Positions 61,061 through 64,000 of a DNA stretch of 64,000 nucleotides are shown here, piece after piece. The notes under the pieces were generated by a model. It was not told the origin of the DNA. It searched no databases and worked only from the letters and a program-made list of their open reading frames with translations. This stretch comes from Rhizobium sp. GTDB lineage: Bacteria > Pseudomonadota > Alphaproteobacteria > Rhizobiales > Rhizobiaceae. The stretch is from contig JAPZUE010000021.1 of NCBI GenBank assembly GCA_027533385.1, positions 1 through 64,000 of the forward strand. Direction: 5' to 3'. Made by a program: the position numbers and the translations under genes. Positions within the stretch are counted from its first letter, which is position 1, and each line of letters begins with the position of its first letter.

Positions 61061-62533
61061 TCAATGACCCGGCTCGCCGCCGCCCTGCGGTGCAGCACCT
61101 GCGCTTGCTGCTGCGCCCGACACACCGCCGCCAATGAGCGCGTGCTTGAAATCGACATCAGCGATGAAGAAATCACGCTTTGCATTGACAGCTGCGACTT
61201 GTGACATCATCCGACCACGGGCGTCAGCAATGAGCTGCGTCACGTCGATCAGCATGCCATTGTATTGAAGCAAGCTCTCTTCTTGGATAATTTTGCGCAA
61301 CGGAAGAACTTGGCTCTGGTAAAGGCGAGAAACATCATAGGTTCCTCTCCATACCTGATAGGCCTCGCGGGCTTCAGAACGGATATTTATTGCCTTTTCT
61401 GCAAGCTTGTTTGCAGCTTGCATGTATGTTTCTTCAGCCAGCGCAGCCCTTGCTTGTCCAAAATCGAAGAGCGGGATTTCGATTTCGAGTTCCAGCGTAC
61501 GCCTGATTGTGCGTTCGCGATCACCATCAGCCTTGAAGGCTCGGTCGTAGGTCCGCCGACCCAGAAGGTCGATATCGGCGACGAAACGCGTGGCTTGCGT
61601 GAGCCCAAGAGACTTCGCCAGCGCATCAAGGTCTGCACGCGCCATCTGGAGGTCGACGCGGCGCTTCAACGCCTCGGCCTCAATCTCTCGAGAGGTAGCA
61701 AGACGAGGCATCGCTGGGAGAGCGCCGGGCAATTTGAGTGCGGAGAGATCTTCGCCCCACAGCCCCATCAGGCGGATCAGTTTCTCGCGCTCCACCCGCT
61801 GTTGAATACGAGCTTGGGCAAGTTGAGCTCCGGTTTCCGCGTAAAAGACGAAATCGCGGGCCTGATTGAGCTTGTTGACACCGCCTGATTCGCCCAGGCG
61901 CTTGAAGAGCTCTGCCGTTGCCTCTGCCGTCGATTTTGCCTGGACCAGAGCAGCAACCTGCTGGTTCGCTGCAACAGCCCGGTAGTACTGCCTGCGCGTG
62001 TCCGCGGCGAGTTTCAGCATGTTTTCCAATGTGCGCAATTGCGCAACTCGAAATCTGTCGTTCGCAATCTCGACGCGGGCTGGCAGTGTTACGAGCGCAA
62101 GGATCGATCCAGATATCTGCCGCTCAATTTCAAGAGCAAGCGGGGCTGTCGTCCGCGCGATTGCGATACGAGGGTTGGGCGGCAAACTCGCCTGCATCCT
62201 TTGGGCATCAGCGATCCCAAGCTCATTAAATGCAGCTTGAAGTCCGCGATTGTTCCAGAATGCGATCTGAACCGCCGCATCTGCACTCAAGGGCTTCTTC
62301 AACAGCGAATCGACACGCGATTTTGCGGTGCCAGCCTCTTCTTCCGACCTGATTTTCTCAACTTGTTTGCCAAGATCGGCAGTGGCGCTCGCTTGGAGCA
62401 TGCCGAGCCCATTGTCAGGTTGCGTGGAAACACAGCCAGCCAAAACCAACGCTACCCCCGCGAGCAAACCGGCTCGAAGAGAGAGACCCCGAAGGCTGCG
62501 GCCATCAAAACTGAGGTTCGAATACAGATTCAT
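61061..62533 (-). CDS. TolC-family outer-membrane efflux lipoprotein (CusC-like)
   Basis: A 490-residue outer-membrane factor. A lipobox LAGC (Cys at residue 34) follows a hydrophobic segment (LLAGVALVLAG). The two long helical repeats of TolC proteins are seen (e.g. RVEIANDRFRVAQLRTLEN and LELEIEIPLFDFGQARAAL). CusC partners with a CusBA pump, but no membrane-fusion or RND gene lies in the window. It overlaps the upstream small lipoprotein gene by ATGA. ATG 62533 is chosen; the longer frame crosses that gene. Confidence 0.85.
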   Translation of the reverse strand: MNLYSNLSFDGRSLRGLSLRAGLLAGVALVLAGCVSTQPDNGLGMLQASATADLGKQVEKIRSEEEAGTAKSRVDSLLKKPLSADAAVQIAFWNNRGLQAAFNELGIADAQRMQASLPPNPRIAIARTTAPLALEIERQISGSILALVTLPARVEIANDRFRVAQLRTLENMLKLAADTRRQYYRAVAANQQVAALVQAKSTAEATAELFKRLGESGGVNKLNQARDFVFYAETGAQLAQARIQQRVEREKLIRLMGLWGEDLSALKLPGALPAMPRLATSREIEAEALKRRVDLQMARADLDALAKSLGLTQATRFVADIDLLGRRTYDRAFKADGDRERTIRRTLELEIEIPLFDFGQARAALAEETYMQAANKLAEKAINIRSEAREAYQVWRGTYDVSRLYQSQVLPLRKIIQEESLLQYNGMLIDVTQLIADARGRMMSQVAAVNAKRDFFIADVDFKHALIGGGVSGAAASAGAAPQGGGEPGH

Positions 62534-62736
62534 GATCTTGGCGCCACACGACGGTTGAGCTCTTCCCAACCCTTTGGCCCAACGGGACGATAGGTCTTCG
62601 TCTCGGCGGCCACGGGGCTGTACTTTACGGGTTTTGTCTTCACCGACGGATCTGATGGTCGATCCAGATAATTTGGTACGGAGGCGCATGCAGCCAACGT
62701 CGATGAGAGGAATGTAATCAGTAATAATCGACGCAT
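62530..62736 (-). CDS. Small lipoprotein, first gene of the copper operon
   Basis: A 68-residue lipoprotein. The lipobox is LAAC (MRRLLLITFLSSTLAAC), and the short mature part ends KGWEELNRRVAPRS. No family is assigned. It starts the ten-gene operon, and its stop overlaps the TolC-like start (ATGA). A motif TGTTACAAATTATT lies 62 bases upstream. Confidence 0.55.
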   Translation of the reverse strand: MRRLLLITFLSSTLAACASVPNYLDRPSDPSVKTKPVKYSPVAAETKTYRPVGPKGWEELNRRVAPRS

Positions 62737-62797
62737 TGGCCTGTCCCGAAGCACCCTGTTTGTGGAAGCTGGGTAGCAAAAGGTCGCGCAGTCCGTC

Positions 62798-62811
62798 TGT
62801 TACAAATTATT
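62798..62811. promoter_or_regulatory. Shared motif upstream of the copper operon
   Basis: TGTTACAAATTATT lies in the divergent region between the copper operon and the 62962 gene. It matches 57181-57194 in 13 of 14 positions and has the same orientation to its minus-strand gene. Confidence 0.55.
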
Positions 62812-62835
62812 GCGATCCGGCTTCCGTGAATGTTG

Positions 62836-62847
62836 CGAAATATTTCG
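62836..62847. repeat. 12-bp palindrome in the copper divergent region
   Basis: CGAAATATTTCG is a perfect palindrome between the motif at 62798 and the 62962 start, about midway between the two divergent genes. It may be a second protein site. Confidence 0.4.
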
Positions 62848-62961
62848 AAAAATCATTGAAATTAATGGGTTACAGAATGTGTTCATCCTCTTCGAAGGTG
62901 GCGATAAGGCCTCCGGAAGAGGGATCGCCGCTGATGGCGATTGACATGAAGGAAAAGCAAG

Positions 62962-63204
62962 ATGAACAAACTCTTGGGTATGGTGGTGGTGACATTGGTT
63001 TTCGGTACCGGAGTCGCTTCCGCCAACAACGGCATCCTTTTCGACAACCCGAACGACCCGTATTTCACCACGCCGGCTGAATTCGTCGCTCTCGGGCAAC
63101 AGCTGAAAGGGAAGATCGAGTTGGAGCGCCGCAGCGTCACGATCGTCCTGGCTCAGAATAGCACTTCGACCGATCCGGCACGGTCAGGGCAATCTGGCAA
63201 ATAA
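62962..63204 (+). CDS. Small exported hypothetical protein
   Basis: An 80-residue exported protein. The signal peptide NKLLGMVVVTLVFGTGVASA is followed by NNGILFDNPNDPYFTTPAEF and a short amphipathic tail. No family is assigned. The start follows AAGGA. It lies upstream of the response-regulator gene (63 bases) on the same strand, divergent from the copper operon, and a strong hairpin separates the two. Confidence 0.55.
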   Translation: MNKLLGMVVVTLVFGTGVASANNGILFDNPNDPYFTTPAEFVALGQQLKGKIELERRSVTIVLAQNSTSTDPARSGQSGK

Positions 63205-63209
63205 ACCAA

Positions 63210-63252
63210 ACCGCCCTGCCGATTGAAGCAAGACTCCATTCGGCAGGGTGGT
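63210..63252. terminator. Hairpin between the small exported gene and the response regulator
   Basis: ACCGCCCTGCCGA (63210-63222) pairs with TCGGCAGGGTGGT (63240-63252) over 13 bp with a 17-base loop. No T-tract follows. It may attenuate read-through into the regulator gene. Confidence 0.5.
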
Positions 63253-63267
63253 GCATTCGGTGTACTT

Positions 63268-64000
63268 ATGGAAAAAGCCGCGACAGCATCACCAAGTGAT
63301 CACGGAAACATTCTGGTTGTCGATGATGACTCGGAAATTCGGCTGCTGATTACGAAATTTCTCCAGCGCCATGGGTACCACGTTCATTCGAGCGGGGATG
63401 CTCTCGGCGTCCTGGAATCCCTTAGACGATTTACGATTGATGCCATCATCCTTGATGTCATGCTACCCGGCACCACTGGAATCGAAGCCTGTCGCCAAAT
63501 TCGAGAGGCTTCCCCTGTGCCCGTCATCTTGCTCACGGCGCGTTCTGAGGAGGACATTCGGGTTTCTGGACTTGAGGGCGGAGCAGACGACTACATAACC
63601 AAGCCGTTTTCACCGCGAGAGCTGTTGGCCCGGCTTCGATCTGTACTCCGACGGTCACGTGGAGCAGGCCAAACGACTGAAATAGTTTCAAAAGGCCGCA
63701 TTCTGTTTGACGGTTGGAACCTTGACACCCTGCGTCGGGAACTCACTACGCCCGAGGGCGTTTTGATCGATCTCTCTACAGGAGAATACAACCTGCTTGT
63801 CGCGTTCCTGGAACATGCCAATCGCGTCCTCTCCCGCGAAATGTTGATGGAACTCGCAAAGACAAGAACCAGCGATCCTTTTGATCGAACGATCGACGTG
63901 CAAATAAGCCGCCTGCGGCGAAAGCTCGAGACATCGGAAACAACCGGTCAAATCATCAAGACCATTCGTGGCGCCGGTTACATTTTCGTCCCCAAGGTAA
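63268..64000 (+). CDS. OmpR-family response regulator (partial at window end)
   Basis: At least 244 codons, running off the window. The receiver domain has the acidic pair in ILVVDDDSEIR, phosphorylatable Asp in AIILDVMLPG and Lys in DDYITKPF. A winged-helix effector of the OmpR type follows: LIDLSTGEYNLLVAFLEHAN and TIDVQISRLRRKLE, ending RGAGYIFVPKV. It sits beside the copper operon, so a CusR/CopR-like role is likely. A sensor kinase gene should follow outside the window. Confidence 0.85.
   Translation, partial: MEKAATASPSDHGNILVVDDDSEIRLLITKFLQRHGYHVHSSGDALGVLESLRRFTIDAIILDVMLPGTTGIEACRQIREASPVPVILLTARSEEDIRVSGLEGGADDYITKPFSPRELLARLRSVLRRSRGAGQTTEIVSKGRILFDGWNLDTLRRELTTPEGVLIDLSTGEYNLLVAFLEHANRVLSREMLMELAKTRTSDPFDRTIDVQISRLRRKLETSETTGQIIKTIRGAGYIFVPKV

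Noticed and set aside
1..64000. CRISPR array, rRNA, tRNA or integron
   Set aside because: No regularly spaced direct repeats, rRNA signature or complete tRNA cloverleaf was seen on reading; a dedicated covariance-model scan would be needed to exclude a tRNA fully.

Overview
This window reads as part of a large, GC-rich repABC plasmid of an alphaproteobacterium, most likely of the rhizobial order (Hyphomicrobiales). The evidence is the repA-repB-repC block with an antisense RNA gene in the repB-repC gap, two identical 16-bp parS-like palindromes, an ietAS stability locus of the Ti-plasmid type, backbone genes typical of rhizobial plasmids (DUF736, DUF2493, Toprim, strawberry-notch helicase, DUF6878, DUF6915), a VirB/VirD4 transfer apparatus and an Aap amino-acid transporter. 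The species cannot be named from the sequence.

Layout. 1-141 is the end of an IS3-family insertion sequence that continues beyond the window. 180-6176 is a two-gene cassette: a DUF2971 protein and a 1737-residue protein with an N-terminal nuclease-like domain, a STAND-type NTPase and a very long helical C-terminus, the architecture of Avs-like antiphage sensors. 6400-10625 is the replication/partition block. 10626-11515 has no convincing gene. 11516-18395 holds DNA-metabolism backbone genes. 18623-28653 is a maintenance region: ietAS, three small plasmid genes, a large ParB-like protein, a small HTH protein and a PIN/HTH toxin-antitoxin pair. 28779-31737 (minus) is an operon of five exported proteins diverging from the transfer operon 31848-44433 (plus; virB1-like to virD4). 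No relaxase or recognisable oriT is present, so whether the plasmid is self-transmissible is open.

Cargo follows. 44455-49831 is a cystathionine beta-lyase plus aapJQMP operon with a divergent LysR regulator. 50776-64000 is a copper/metal island: a Crp/Fnr-type regulator, a CpxP-like periplasmic protein, a Cu P-type ATPase with divergent CueR and an almost canonical CueR box, and a ten-gene operon (lipoprotein, TolC-like channel, multicopper oxidase, cupredoxin, CusF-like chaperone, acyltransferase, cytochrome b561, second multicopper oxidase, small membrane protein, DUF411). A small exported protein and an OmpR-type response regulator diverge from it; the regulator is cut by the window end.

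The copper genes combine efflux from the cytoplasm (CopA), periplasmic binding and oxidation of Cu(I) (CusF, cupredoxin, the two oxidases) and an outer-membrane channel. A near-identical motif upstream of both the operon head and the internal multicopper oxidase gene suggests a shared regulator, plausibly the adjacent response regulator. The strongest candidates for undescribed biology are the DUF2971/nuclease-STAND cassette, the exported five-gene operon next to virB, and the 32-bp perfect palindrome at 22749-22780.
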